In this document: in pieces, positions 25,794-34,664 of the stretch
Numbering within the stretch: position 1 is the stretch's first letter
Layout of the letters: every line of letters begins with the position of its first letter
Source of the DNA: an uncultured Paenibacillus sp.
Lineage (GTDB): Bacteria; Bacillota; Bacilli; Paenibacillales; Paenibacillaceae
Length of the DNA: 64,000 bases
Reading direction: 5' to 3'
Assembly: GCA_937895345.1 (NCBI GenBank)
Contig: CALAWP010000084.1
Location: forward strand, 1-64,000
Translations under genes and position numbers: made by a program
Notes under the pieces: generated by a model
Database searches by the model: none
Seen by the model: the letters and a program-made list of their open reading frames with translations, nothing else
Told to the model about the DNA's origin: nothing

Positions 25794-26567
25794 ATGGATA
25801 AGTTGACGAATATCGGGATGAAAATTGCTCAACTGCGGCGATCCCGCGGCATGACTCAGGAAGAGCTGGGAAAACGGTTATCCGTATCCGCTCAAGCGGT
25901 ATCCAAGTGGGAGAATGGCGACTCTCTTCCCGACCTTTCGCTGATCGTACAGCTGGCGGAAACCTTTGATTGTTCCGCCGACTATTTATTAGGACGAGAG
26001 GGCGGACTCGCGTCGCTGCTGCCCCAAATTCGTGAAGCGTTTGTTCATATGACGGTGGAGGAAAAGGTTGTCTTTCTCGGCGATATTATTACTGCAGCGG
26101 AAGCGCCCATTCCAACACCGCCCGCGGGATCGAGCGGGCATCCATCGCTCGTTCACATTCATCTGGGTCCAACCGGGATCGGCTTATGGGCAAAGGATCG
26201 GCTTGTCTGTATCGCGACACCGACTTTTCTGCAAGAAGCCGTCGAAACATTGGAAGAAGCCGCCGAGTTTCCGTTCACTCTTGTGCCCCAAGAAATCCGT
26301 CCAGTTTTGTTGGCCCTCTTGCGAGACATCGATGATTTGAAACCGGACTACGCAGTAGATGAAAAGACGCTGCAGTCGCGCTTGCCCGATACGATGAATT
26401 TGGATCAAGTCCTTGCAGACTGCATCGAGCTTGGATTCGTCGATCGAGTGCGCGGCGGTTATCGCCTCAATTACAAGGCTGATCTTGCGGTTAGATTGCT
26501 GGCTGTCGTGCATCAAACGATCAACAAGCAGGGAACGATGAATGTCATGATGGGGAGACCGGAATGA
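25794..26567 (+). CDS. XRE-family regulator with an unrecognised C-terminal domain
   Basis: Residues 8-65 are a Cro/CI helix-turn-helix (IAQLRRSRGMTQEELGKRL, VSAQAVSKWENGDSLPD). The remaining 190 residues contain a stretch around HIHLGPTGIGLWAKDRLVCIATP and a helical end ending LLAVVHQTINKQG. The family of this region is unclear; an effector-binding role is likely. AAGGAGG precedes the ATG. It is a single gene facing DUF4127 across a shared terminator. Confidence 0.88.
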   Translation: MDKLTNIGMKIAQLRRSRGMTQEELGKRLSVSAQAVSKWENGDSLPDLSLIVQLAETFDCSADYLLGREGGLASLLPQIREAFVHMTVEEKVVFLGDIITAAEAPIPTPPAGSSGHPSLVHIHLGPTGIGLWAKDRLVCIATPTFLQEAVETLEEAAEFPFTLVPQEIRPVLLALLRDIDDLKPDYAVDEKTLQSRLPDTMNLDQVLADCIELGFVDRVRGGYRLNYKADLAVRLLAVVHQTINKQGTMNVMMGRPE

Positions 26568-26585
26568 AGATCAGGGGTTGAACAG

Positions 26586-26621
26586 AACAAGAGACTTTCC
26601 TTTGCTGGAAAGTCTCTTGTT
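26586..26621. terminator. Bidirectional terminator
   Basis: A perfect 15-bp stem (26586-26600 with 26607-26621, AACAAGAGACTTTCC arm) encloses a 6-base loop, with T-rich sequence on the plus side. It lies between the convergent XRE and DUF4127 genes and can serve both. Confidence 0.8.
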
Positions 26622-26626
26622 TATTA

Positions 26627-28327
26627 TTAAAGCGTAGTTACCGGGCTTAAAGTAATTTCATTGGGCCGTACCCAGATAAATTCCGGATTGGTATACGCTA
26701 AAGATCCAGCCGAATATCCGGCAAAGGACCAGGTCGAACCGCTGATCTGCTTCACGTTGTATGCAGTCGCGGTACTGCCAATCAAAAAGGCGCTTTTTGC
26801 TTTTAACGTGTTGGTGTAGGTTTGCATCCGGTTACGCATAATGCCATAAATCCCTTGAAAGTCGGAATTTGGAAGATAGATGGTCATATTCATGCCTTGC
26901 GCAGCCACAATATTGGAATAGGAAGAACGACTGTCCGCCAGCGATCGAACTTCTTCAATAACGATCGTTTTGTAGTAATAATCCTTCAAGAACCGCTTAA
27001 AGAGAAGCGAACCGTGAGCATTGACGGCCGAGTTCAACGCCGCGGCTTGCGTTTCTGTGACAAGGAAGGCATAGCGAGCTTGTCCCATGCCAAGCGAGAT
27101 GCCAATTCTGTTCCCGGCGGTATTCCAGGCGCTATAACCCAAGATCCGTCCGGTATACTGGTTTCCAAGCAAAGCTTCTGTCACCGTACCTTGTACTGTA
27201 CTGCCTGTGAAGTTAATGACCACCGTTGCTACGCGGTTCGTTCCATTTGCCTGGATGCGGCTAACCGCGCTGGATGCCTGATCGGCTCCTGTAATGGCCA
27301 CAATCTCAATGTTAGGCGCACTGGTCACGTATTGACCGCCAACGATGTCAATATGGCGAAGGATATTTTGATGGACGTCCATATACTCATACGGATTAGT
27401 AATGGTCGATCCGTGAGGCCCGTAATATTGTACGGAAATTCTCGGCTTGCTGCCGCCTCGATGCAATTGGTTGGCCATGCGTGCTACCAGCGAATGACCC
27501 AAGCCGTCGGCATCGGGCAGGATAACGGCACGGTTAGGATTTTGACCGCCGCTTCCTCCAAGCGATTTATTAATAAAGTTTTCGATAAAGCGGATCTCGT
27601 TTAGTTGTACTCCCTGCAATTTGGCGTCATCGACACCGACAGCAAGGAAATCGATGTACCCGAGACGGGCCAGCTGATCCAGGACGTAGTAGTTGGTTTT
27701 AAATTTGTGCTGGCGCGTGTTGTAATATTGATTTTTGTTAAAATATTGCGTGTTACCGTACTGACCGCCTGAAGGAGTGGTATTATACCCGTTCAAAATA
27801 CTGGTGAACGTTGAGTACGGGAAGCGCGGCTCACCCATAAACTCACGAGATTCGTTGTAGGCCGCATAGGAAAGTCCTTCCGTAAAGGATGTGGTAGCCA
27901 GACGCATAATGGTATCCAGGACATAGACGGGTTTGCTCGGATAAGACTGCTTAATCTGCCGGATCACATCGAGCAGGTTAGTTACGTTTGAATCGTAATT
28001 GGGATAGGTTCCGCCTCCGCTTGCCCGCAATCTTCTGCTGCCGATCAAACCGCCATAAGCGAGCATATCGATGGAAATAATAAATCCTTCTGCCGCTGCG
28101 GCATTGTTCAAGATAAACTGGCGAATGTTCGACGTGTTTCCAAAAGCAGGCGAAGAGGTGCTTATGATTTGCCCGCCCGAAGCCGTACCCTGGGAGTCAA
28201 TCCGGTTCCGTATATCAGCGGCGTTGGGGGTAATTAAGTTCAGTCCCGATGCCTGCCCCAGTTTAATCACATCATCAAGGTTTACGGGACGGTCGTCCAA
28301 GGGGACATACAATACATTTCTCATCAT
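26627..28327 (-). CDS. DUF4127 family protein
   Basis: The 566-residue protein opens with YVPLDDRPVNLDDV, the hallmark of DUF4127, and contains the family segments IISIDMLAYGGLIGSRR and YVLDTIMRLATT. The family is uncharacterised; its fold suggests a hydrolase or cell-wall related enzyme. There is no signal peptide, so it may be cytoplasmic or spore-associated. AAAGGAGAG precedes the ATG. It stands alone. Confidence 0.9.
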   Translation of the reverse strand: MMRNVLYVPLDDRPVNLDDVIKLGQASGLNLITPNAADIRNRIDSQGTASGGQIISTSSPAFGNTSNIRQFILNNAAAAEGFIISIDMLAYGGLIGSRRLRASGGGTYPNYDSNVTNLLDVIRQIKQSYPSKPVYVLDTIMRLATTSFTEGLSYAAYNESREFMGEPRFPYSTFTSILNGYNTTPSGGQYGNTQYFNKNQYYNTRQHKFKTNYYVLDQLARLGYIDFLAVGVDDAKLQGVQLNEIRFIENFINKSLGGSGGQNPNRAVILPDADGLGHSLVARMANQLHRGGSKPRISVQYYGPHGSTITNPYEYMDVHQNILRHIDIVGGQYVTSAPNIEIVAITGADQASSAVSRIQANGTNRVATVVINFTGSTVQGTVTEALLGNQYTGRILGYSAWNTAGNRIGISLGMGQARYAFLVTETQAAALNSAVNAHGSLLFKRFLKDYYYKTIVIEEVRSLADSRSSYSNIVAAQGMNMTIYLPNSDFQGIYGIMRNRMQTYTNTLKAKSAFLIGSTATAYNVKQISGSTWSFAGYSAGSLAYTNPEFIWVRPNEITLSPVTTL

Positions 28328-28496
28328 ACACTCTCCTTTATTAATTGAAATAGGCCGACAGTCAGGAAGGGGGAAGAACGGCCTTTCCCCCAGTCGATTC
28401 GTTTCCCGGTTGATTGGCCTTCACTTATAAAGGTAAATTGCCCCCGTCATTTACAACCATTATTTTTTTATTGGGCCATAGCAGGAAGCAATTGCA

Positions 28497-28505
28497 TGCT
28501 ATAAT
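28497..28505 (+). promoter_or_regulatory. Extended -10 promoter of the second ECF sigma gene
   Basis: TGCTATAAT is a perfect extended -10 (TG-N-TATAAT). No matching -35 is seen, which extended -10 promoters can tolerate. The gene starts 60 bases downstream. Confidence 0.5.
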
Positions 28506-28565
28506 TGAAGTCAGATGACAAAGATTTACACGTGACGAGGGTTTGCCTATCCCAAGGAGGCCAAG

Positions 28566-29522
28566 ATGAACGAAACTGCATCAGAGCTTACGTTGTTGGA
28601 GAACTTGAAGCCGGAGTTAACCTCGTATTGTTACAGAATGCTGGGATCGATCGATGACGCGGACGATGCCGTTCAGGAGACGTTTATTCGCGTTTGGCAA
28701 AGTTGGAGCTCATTCCGGCAGGAGTCCTCATCCAAAACGTGGGTTTACCGTATCGCATCGAACTTATGCCTGGACAAGCTAAGACAAGCCAAGCGCCGTT
28801 CTCGTCCCGTTGATATATCCGACCCGGCGGTTACGATCGTCGAGCCTCGCGAAATGCTGCCGGACTCATCCTGGATTTGGCCGGCCCCTTCGTTTACGGA
28901 TAATCCCGAGGAGCGTCTTATTCGCAAAGATACTCTTCAGCTTTGTTTTATCGCTCTGTTGCAAACTTTGCCTCCTCGTCAGCGAGCGGTACTTATTTTG
29001 AAGGACGTATTCGAATGGTCCTCCAAACAAATCGCAGAGACTTTAGGAATGTCGTCATCGGCCGTTAACAGCGCTCTCCAGAGGGCCAGAGGTACGATGG
29101 AACAAGCGAAGCTGAACTCTGATGAGTTTAACGGGATGGATGCCGAACCGGATCGCGAATTGCTGACGCGGTATGTGGAAGCCTTCGAACAGTTTGATAT
29201 TCAAGCGTTGGTCGCATTGTTTCATGAAGAAGGCCGTATGTCCATGCCCCCGTTCGCGATGTGGATTCGCGGCAAGGACGATTTGTCCCAATTTTTTGCG
29301 CTTACCCGCTGGCATTGCGAGGGGTCCCGGTTTTTGCCGGTTACGGCCAATGGCGGTTATCCTGCATTTGCGCAGTATGTGCCGAACAGCGAGCGGTCCT
29401 GCTTAGTACCTTGGGGGATTCACATCCTCGAAATTAAAGACAATCAAATATACCATGTCCAAAATTTCATTAACGCCAAATTATTTTCGCGATTTGGGCT
29501 TCCCGAACAAATATACCGATGA
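28566..29522 (+). CDS. ECF sigma factor with SnoaL-like C-terminal domain (SigG/SigJ type)
   Basis: The 318-residue protein has region 2 (YCYRMLGSIDDADDAVQETF), region 4 (LPPRQRAVLILKDVFEWSSKQIAE, then MSSSAVNSALQRARG) and a C-terminal SnoaL-like domain (LLTRYVEAFEQFDIQALVALF, MSMPPFAMWIRG). The tryptophan-rich spacer between the two sigma regions and MSMPPF fit the SigG-like group. An SRPBCC protein follows 73 bases later on the same strand, a common companion of such sigma factors. No anti-sigma gene is adjacent. Confidence 0.9.
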   Translation: MNETASELTLLENLKPELTSYCYRMLGSIDDADDAVQETFIRVWQSWSSFRQESSSKTWVYRIASNLCLDKLRQAKRRSRPVDISDPAVTIVEPREMLPDSSWIWPAPSFTDNPEERLIRKDTLQLCFIALLQTLPPRQRAVLILKDVFEWSSKQIAETLGMSSSAVNSALQRARGTMEQAKLNSDEFNGMDAEPDRELLTRYVEAFEQFDIQALVALFHEEGRMSMPPFAMWIRGKDDLSQFFALTRWHCEGSRFLPVTANGGYPAFAQYVPNSERSCLVPWGIHILEIKDNQIYHVQNFINAKLFSRFGLPEQIYR

Positions 29523-29595
29523 ATTTAGTGCTCTAATTACGTCTATATAAATGAGCAGTGAAATTGAAGATCAATTTGAGAGAGGTGCCAATAAG

Positions 29596-30012
29596 ATGGA
29601 AGCAACGAAAATAACCGTGCAGGCAGTAATTCAAGCGCCAGTGGAAAAAGTATGGAAGTGTTGGACAGAGCCGGAGCATATTACAAAGTGGAGCCAGGCT
29701 TCGGAGGAATGGCACGCACCGTATGCGGAAAACGATTTGCAGGCCGGCGGCAAGTTTCTGACCAGAATGGAAGCGAAGGACGGCAGCTTTGGCTTTGACT
29801 TCAGCGGGGTTTACGATGATGTGAAGGTGCATGAAGTGATTGCGTACTCCTTGGGAGACGGAAGAAAAGTCGAAATCACGTTCATCGCTCAAGGAAACGA
29901 AACGAAGGTCGTGGAAACGTTTGACGCCGAAAGCACCCATCCCCTTGAACATCAGCAGGCTGGCTGGCAAGCGATTCTGGACAATTTCAAAACATATGCG
30001 GAACAATCTTGA
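29596..30012 (+). CDS. SRPBCC/AHSA1-family protein
   Basis: The 138-residue START-like protein has the activator-of-Hsp90 homologue pattern: VQAVIQAPVEKVWKCWTEPEHITKW at the start, YDDVKVHEVIAYSLGDGRKVE in the middle and WQAILDNFKTYAEQ at the end. These single-domain proteins bind hydrophobic ligands in a helix-grip pocket. The ATG at 29596 has GAGAGGTG upstream. It lies 73 bases downstream of the ECF sigma gene and is probably co-transcribed. Confidence 0.9.
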   Translation: MEATKITVQAVIQAPVEKVWKCWTEPEHITKWSQASEEWHAPYAENDLQAGGKFLTRMEAKDGSFGFDFSGVYDDVKVHEVIAYSLGDGRKVEITFIAQGNETKVVETFDAESTHPLEHQQAGWQAILDNFKTYAEQS

Positions 30013-30020
30013 ACCGCCAG

Positions 30021-30040
30021 AGGCGCCCAAAAGGGCGCCT
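30021..30040 (+). terminator. Terminator after the sigma/SRPBCC pair
   Basis: AGGCGCCC at 30021-30028 pairs perfectly with GGGCGCCT at 30033-30040 around AAAA and is followed by TAAACTTTTTC. Confidence 0.75.
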
Positions 30041-30179
30041 TAAACTTTTTCTTAAAGAGTTATACGCGATTATGGGCAATTTGTTTTTAATGATCTTTTC
30101 CTTTCCCTTATGCGGGCTGACTGCCTAGACTTGAAGTACAACAGAATCCCCACTTTAAATTCGGAAAGGAAGTAAACGG

Positions 30180-30441
30180 ATGGTCGATGTTTTTGCTATA
30201 GCTGACATTATTGTGAAACATATAAAGACCTATTACCCTCAAGATGTTGCTATTGTCGGATATTACCGATCTTATTTGCAGGGGCGGGCAACGGAACGAT
30301 CGGGCAGATTTTGAACCGTTGCGATTAGCTGTTCTGCAGCTCGTAGAGAAGGTGGAGAATCACCTCCAAACCGAAGGGGTATCTTTGAACCGGTTCGACT
30401 CTGTTGCTGAATTCGAAGCCTTTTACATAAATAGAGTGTGA
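30180..30441 (+). pseudogene. Broken nucleotidyltransferase gene (N- and C-terminal pieces in different frames)
   Basis: An ATG at 30180 with a good ribosome site (GGAAAGGAAG) opens 44 codons ending GYYRSYLQGRATERS before a stop at 30312-30314. This is the start of a kanamycin-type nucleotidyltransferase domain, where GYYGSYxQG..ERSDLD binds the nucleotide and metals. The first glycine of the GS motif is arginine here and the DLD is gone. The +1 frame then encodes DFEPLRLAVLQLVEKVENHL and NRFDSVAEFEAFYINRV to 30441, a plausible end of the same protein. The middle is missing, so this is a deletion plus frameshift remnant. Confidence 0.6.
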
Positions 30442-30616
30442 AAGCTAAGGCGCCCTGTTTTTTTGGAACGGCTGGAGACAGACCGCAAAGTCATCTTCAG
30501 TCGTTTTTTGCCTTGAAAAAAAGTTGTTTACAAATGGCGCAAATTAGAGAAAATAGGAAATGGGACTTGCTTGCTCGAAATTGATTGATAACCTAATCAT
30601 GTGAGGAGAATTACTG

Positions 30617-31387
30617 TTGGAATCCATCTGGCTGGAGTATGCATGGGCACTGCTGATTCTGATCGCGTTGGAGGGGCTGTTGTCGGCGGACAACGCATTG
30701 GTGCTTGCCGTTATTGCGAAGCATTTGCCTGACGACCAGAAGAAAAAAGCGATCAATTACGGGATCTTGATGGCCTTCGTCTTTCGGTTTGCCGCTTTGT
30801 TTGCGATCTCCTTCATCGCCAACGTTTGGCAAATTCAAGCGATCGGCGCCGCTTATTTGCTGTACCTGGGGTTAAAGCACATCATCAAAGCGCGCTTTGG
30901 CAAGGAGAACAAAAACAATCGCGAGGAAGTCAAAAAGGAATCTGCAGGCAAAGGCTTCTGGCCGACCGTAGGGAAAATCGCCATTGCGGATTTGGCCTTC
31001 GCCATTGATTCGATTCTCGCGGCGGTCGCCCTGGCGCTCGGTCTTCCGGATTCGCCGCTTGGCGACTTTGGCGGTATGGACGCCGGAAAATACATCGTTG
31101 TCGTCCTTGGCGGAATTGCCGGACTGGTTCTGATCAAATTTGCGGCCACATGGTTTGTGAAGCTGCTTGCCCAGCGGCCGGCTTTGGAGACAACGGCTTA
31201 CGCGATCGTGGCATGGGTCGGCGTGAAGCTTGCCGTTATAACGCTTGCGCACGAGGATATCGGCGTATTGGATCATCATTTCCCGCACAGCACCGTTTGG
31301 ACTCTGGTCTTCTACGGCGTCTTGGTTGCCATAGCTCTATGGGGATGGTTTGCTCCATCCAACAAAAAGCAGGCGGAGCGTGCTTAG
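30617..31387 (+). CDS. TerC-family integral membrane protein
   Basis: The 256-residue protein has seven to eight membrane segments and the TerC signatures LEGLLSADNALVLAVIAKHLP near residue 18 and IAIADLAFAIDSILAAVAL near 118, whose acidic residues are thought to bind metal. Bacillus relatives export manganese and help metallate secreted proteins. The TTG start at 30617 has GAGGAG at 30603-30608. I looked for the yybP-ykoY manganese riboswitch upstream and did not find it. Confidence 0.9.
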   Translation: MESIWLEYAWALLILIALEGLLSADNALVLAVIAKHLPDDQKKKAINYGILMAFVFRFAALFAISFIANVWQIQAIGAAYLLYLGLKHIIKARFGKENKNNREEVKKESAGKGFWPTVGKIAIADLAFAIDSILAAVALALGLPDSPLGDFGGMDAGKYIVVVLGGIAGLVLIKFAATWFVKLLAQRPALETTAYAIVAWVGVKLAVITLAHEDIGVLDHHFPHSTVWTLVFYGVLVAIALWGWFAPSNKKQAERA

Positions 31388-31417
31388 AGGCCAGCTCGTG
31401 ACGTGCGGATTGCACGC

Positions 31418-31455
31418 AAAAAGGATGATTGCTCGGACAAGCAATCATCCTTTTT
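31418..31455. terminator. Bidirectional terminator between the TerC-family gene and araR
   Basis: AAAAAGGATGATTGCT pairs perfectly with AGCAATCATCCTTTTT around a 6-base loop. Both strands have a T-run, so it can end both convergent genes. Confidence 0.85.
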
Positions 31456-32541
31456 CTATTCCATCGCCTTCACCGTTTCCCCTTCCACCAGGACAGGCTG
31501 ATAGTAGGTTTTGTTGGGCAAGTCCTTTTTGCCCTGCAATGTCTTAATGACCCAATCCGCAGCGTCGCGGCCCATTTGTTCTTGGGGGTGGGTGAGCGTC
31601 GTCAGCTGGATATTGGCGTTCTTGGCGATATAAGAGTTGTCCTGGCCAATGACGGACAGCTCGTCCGGAATGGAGATGCCCAGCCTTCTGCAGGCATGAA
31701 CGACTTCCAGGCCGACCTCGTCGTTGTAGCAGACAAGCGCCGTCAATCCATCCCGGTTGTCGGTCAGAAACTGCTCCAGATTGGCGGACAGCTCCGGCTT
31801 CGTCTCCGTATCGAAAGAAAGGACATGCTCGGGCTGGAACCGTAATTTGGCTTCCCCGAGCGCTTTGATGTAACCCTTCATTCTGAACTTCCCTTGCAAA
31901 TCGTCCATTTTCGCGATGATGCCGATCTGCGTATGCCCTTTGGCAATCAGCTCCCGGGCGGCGAGATAGCTGGACTGCACGTCATCCAGACAGAAGAACG
32001 GAACCTCCAGCTCCTCATAATAGGCATTGATCATCGCGAACGGAACGTCTTGCTCCTTAAACGACAGGTAATAAGCGATGTTGGGATTGTAGACGTTGCT
32101 TCGGGTCGGTTCGATAATCAGTCCGTCCACGCCGTAGGACAACATCATTTCGAGCGCCTTTTTTTCCTGCGCGACGTTATTGTTGGTGCTGGCCAGCAGC
32201 AAGGAATAGTTGTCTTCGTTCAATCGGCTTTCGATGCCTCGAATAATGGAGGGGAAAATGTAGTCCGAAATATAGGTCGTGATGACGCCGATCGTTTTGT
32301 TCATGGCTTTGCCGCCCGACCGGGTCCGGTATTGGCTGCTGACGTACGTGCCGGAGCCCTTCTCGCTTCTCAGGAACCCCTCGTTCGACAACTCCAGAAT
32401 CGCCTTTCGAACCGTCTGCCGGCTGACGTTGTAGCTGTCCTGCAGGGCGGACTCCGTAGGAATTTGATCGCCTGCCTTGTACGTGCCCGACAGGATATGA
32501 CTTTTGATATCGTCTATAATCATTTGGTACTTTGGCTTCAT
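31456..32541 (-). CDS. araR: Arabinose operon repressor AraR
   Basis: The 361-residue protein joins an N-terminal GntR-type winged helix (residues 1-70; HILSGTYKAGDQIPTESALQ, VSRQTVRKAILELSNEGFL) to a LacI/periplasmic-binding-like effector domain (IGVITTYISDYIFPSIIRGIE, VIGQDNSYIAKN). This combination is diagnostic of AraR, which releases DNA on binding L-arabinose. The ATG at 32541 is used; the longer frame would add 36 residues that match nothing and run through the operator. It is divergent from the arabinose genes and has AraR boxes on both promoters. Confidence 0.94.
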   Translation of the reverse strand: MKPKYQMIIDDIKSHILSGTYKAGDQIPTESALQDSYNVSRQTVRKAILELSNEGFLRSEKGSGTYVSSQYRTRSGGKAMNKTIGVITTYISDYIFPSIIRGIESRLNEDNYSLLLASTNNNVAQEKKALEMMLSYGVDGLIIEPTRSNVYNPNIAYYLSFKEQDVPFAMINAYYEELEVPFFCLDDVQSSYLAARELIAKGHTQIGIIAKMDDLQGKFRMKGYIKALGEAKLRFQPEHVLSFDTETKPELSANLEQFLTDNRDGLTALVCYNDEVGLEVVHACRRLGISIPDELSVIGQDNSYIAKNANIQLTTLTHPQEQMGRDAADWVIKTLQGKKDLPNKTYYQPVLVEGETVKAME

Positions 32542-32574
32542 GCGGCACACTTCTTTCATTATTGTTCGGAAAGT

Positions 32575-32613
32575 TGTACGTACATATTTTAACATGAATT
32601 GGTCGAAAAGCAA
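32575..32613 (-). promoter_or_regulatory. araR promoter with AraR box
   Basis: On the minus strand TTGCTT (32608-32613) and TAAAAT (32586-32591) are separated by 16 bases. The palindrome TGTACGTACA, the core of the AraR operator, lies at 32575-32584 directly after the -10. AraR bound there would repress its own gene. Confidence 0.7.
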
Positions 32614-32746
32614 GTGCGGCCGCTTTACCGGGCGAACGCAACCGTACAACTTTCAACGATGTCAGCTCGAGCAGCTGCAGGATGACACGGGGAAAATAAG
32701 TTGTCGACGGTCTGTCGACTTATGTAGGTATAACTATTAGACTATA

Positions 32747-32775
32747 TTGACAAATGTACGTACAAAAAATATACT
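32747..32775 (+). promoter_or_regulatory. Arabinose operon promoter with AraR box in the spacer
   Basis: TTGACA at 32747-32752 and TATACT at 32770-32775 are exactly 17 bases apart. The spacer holds AAATGTACGTACAAA, with core TGTACGTACA at 32755-32764, matching the AraR consensus. Binding would exclude RNA polymerase. The two AraR boxes are centred 180 bases apart, a distance that could allow looping. Confidence 0.85.
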
Positions 32776-33045
32776 AAGGCTGTCAGCAATGGAAAGCGCC
32801 TTCTTGGGATTGAAAGGCTCCGGTTGTCTCACGCGAAATGACCGGTTCGATCGGAAGGGGCTGTGATTGCGGAAGCAATACGCCAATTGAAATCGTCATT
32901 ACGACAACGAGATAGGTTGAACCTGAAGATGGCACGAAGTCGATTCCTCATGCAGCTTGGCTTCGGTGCGAGAATCATTGGTTCAACGTATATACAACGC
33001 GGTATAGACAAATATGCCGCGAACAGAGAGGAGACATGCGCGAAC

Positions 33046-34662
33046 ATGAGTCATGCAGACTTGAAAGAAGCGATAGCCAAGGGAGAAACGTCGCTCGGCA
33101 TCGAATTTGGTTCTACGCGGATCAAGGCGGTGCTGATCGATCGTCGTTTCGAGACGATCGCATCGGGAAGCTACGAGTGGGAAAACAAGCTCAAGGACGG
33201 CTATTGGACGTATGATCAGGAGGATATTATCGCAGGCCTCCAAACCGCTTACCGCGAATTGAAGCGGGAAGTGGAGCAGAAATACGGAGTGACCCTCAAG
33301 ACCGTCGGATCGATCGGCTTCTCCGCCATGATGCACGGCTATTTGGCCTTCGACAGCCAAGGAGAGCTGCTGGTGCCGTTCCGCACTTGGCGCAACGCCA
33401 CAACCGGCGCGGCGGCCAAGGAATTGACGGAGCTGTTCCGGTTCAATATTCCCGAACGCTGGAGCATCGCGCATTTGTACCAGGCGATCTTGAACCAAGA
33501 GGAGCACGTGTCGCGCCTGGATTACGTGACGACGCTGGCCGGCTACATTCACTGGCTGCTGACCGGCGATAAAGCGATCGGCATCGGGGATGCTTCCGGA
33601 ATCTTCCCGATCGATGAAGCGACGCACAATTATCACCCGGCGATGGTCAAGCAATTCGACGAGCTGATCGCCGCCAAAGGTTATCCGTGGAAGCTGGAGG
33701 GTCTGCTGCCTAAAGTGCTTCTCGCAGGCGAGCAAGCCGGCGAGCTGACGGCGGCGGGAGCCGCCATTCTGGACCCGGCCGGAGATTTGCAGTCCGGCAT
33801 TCCGCTGTGTCCTCCGGAAGGCGACGCCGGCACGGGCATGGCAGCGACGAACAGCGTCAAGAAGCGTACGGGCAATATATCCGTGGGCACTTCCGTGTTT
33901 GCCATGATTGTATTGGAGAAGGAATTGTCCAAGGTGTATCCGGAAATCGATATGGTCACGACGCCGGACGGCAGCCCGGTCGGCATGGTGCATGCCAACA
34001 ACTGCTCCAGCGATCTGAACGCCTGGATGGGCTTGTTCCGCGAATTTGCCGAAGCGATGGGATTCCAGGCGGATTCCGGCAAGCTGTTCAGCGTGCTGCT
34101 GGGCAAGGCGCTCGAAGCCGATCCGGACGGCGGCGGCTTGCTGAGCTACGGCTATCTCTCGGGCGAAAATATTACGGGACTCGAGCAAGGCCGGCCGTTA
34201 TTCGTTCGTTCGCCGGAAAGCAACTTTAATCTGGCCAACTTCATGAGAACGCATCTGTTCACGGCTTTCGGAGCGCTCAAGCTCGGCATGGACATTTTGA
34301 CCGACAACGAACAAGTGGCCATCGACAGCATCCTGGCGCACGGCGGTCTCTTCAAAACCCCTGTCGTCGGGCAAAAGGCGCTGGCGGCCGCGCTGAACGT
34401 GCCGATCTCGGTCATGTCCACCGCGGGCGAAGGCGGGGCATGGGGCATGGCGCTTCTGGCCTCTTACATGATCAACAAGGATCGGGAAGAGAACCTGGCG
34501 GACTTCCTCGAGCAGAAGGTCTTCCAAGATGCCGAAGGACAGGAGCTGGCACCGGATCCGACCGATGTGAAAGGGTTCCAGGCCTTTATTGAACGATACA
34601 AGGCAGGGCTTGTCATCGAGCAGGCCGCTGTCGACCATCTGCTGGAGAACGGGAGGGGCTAA
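33046..34662 (+). CDS. FGGY-family carbohydrate kinase, predicted L-ribulokinase
   Basis: The 538-residue kinase has the FGGY/ASKHA phosphate motifs (SLGIEFGSTRIKAVLID near residue 17, GNISVGTSVFAMIV, ILAHGGLFKTP) and the late STAGEGGAWGMALLA. It differs clearly from classical AraB but sits first in a kinase-araD-araA set under AraR control, so ribulokinase is its expected role. It may match the non-orthologous AraK type known from clostridia. The ATG at 33046 has AGAGAGGAG about 13 bases upstream, slightly far. The frame is open for 61 more codons, but these lie beyond the ribosome site. Confidence 0.85.
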   Translation: MSHADLKEAIAKGETSLGIEFGSTRIKAVLIDRRFETIASGSYEWENKLKDGYWTYDQEDIIAGLQTAYRELKREVEQKYGVTLKTVGSIGFSAMMHGYLAFDSQGELLVPFRTWRNATTGAAAKELTELFRFNIPERWSIAHLYQAILNQEEHVSRLDYVTTLAGYIHWLLTGDKAIGIGDASGIFPIDEATHNYHPAMVKQFDELIAAKGYPWKLEGLLPKVLLAGEQAGELTAAGAAILDPAGDLQSGIPLCPPEGDAGTGMAATNSVKKRTGNISVGTSVFAMIVLEKELSKVYPEIDMVTTPDGSPVGMVHANNCSSDLNAWMGLFREFAEAMGFQADSGKLFSVLLGKALEADPDGGGLLSYGYLSGENITGLEQGRPLFVRSPESNFNLANFMRTHLFTAFGALKLGMDILTDNEQVAIDSILAHGGLFKTPVVGQKALAAALNVPISVMSTAGEGGAWGMALLASYMINKDREENLADFLEQKVFQDAEGQELAPDPTDVKGFQAFIERYKAGLVIEQAAVDHLLENGRG

Positions 34663-34664
34663 CG

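Noticed and set aside
30442..30616. yybP-ykoY manganese riboswitch expected before a TerC-family gene
   Set aside because: I looked for the conserved GGGGAGUA-type core and paired stems and did not find them.
32863..33045. 61-codon N-terminal extension of the kinase
   Set aside because: It contains no FGGY sequence and lies upstream of the ribosome site; the phosphate motif is at the normal distance from the ATG at 33046.
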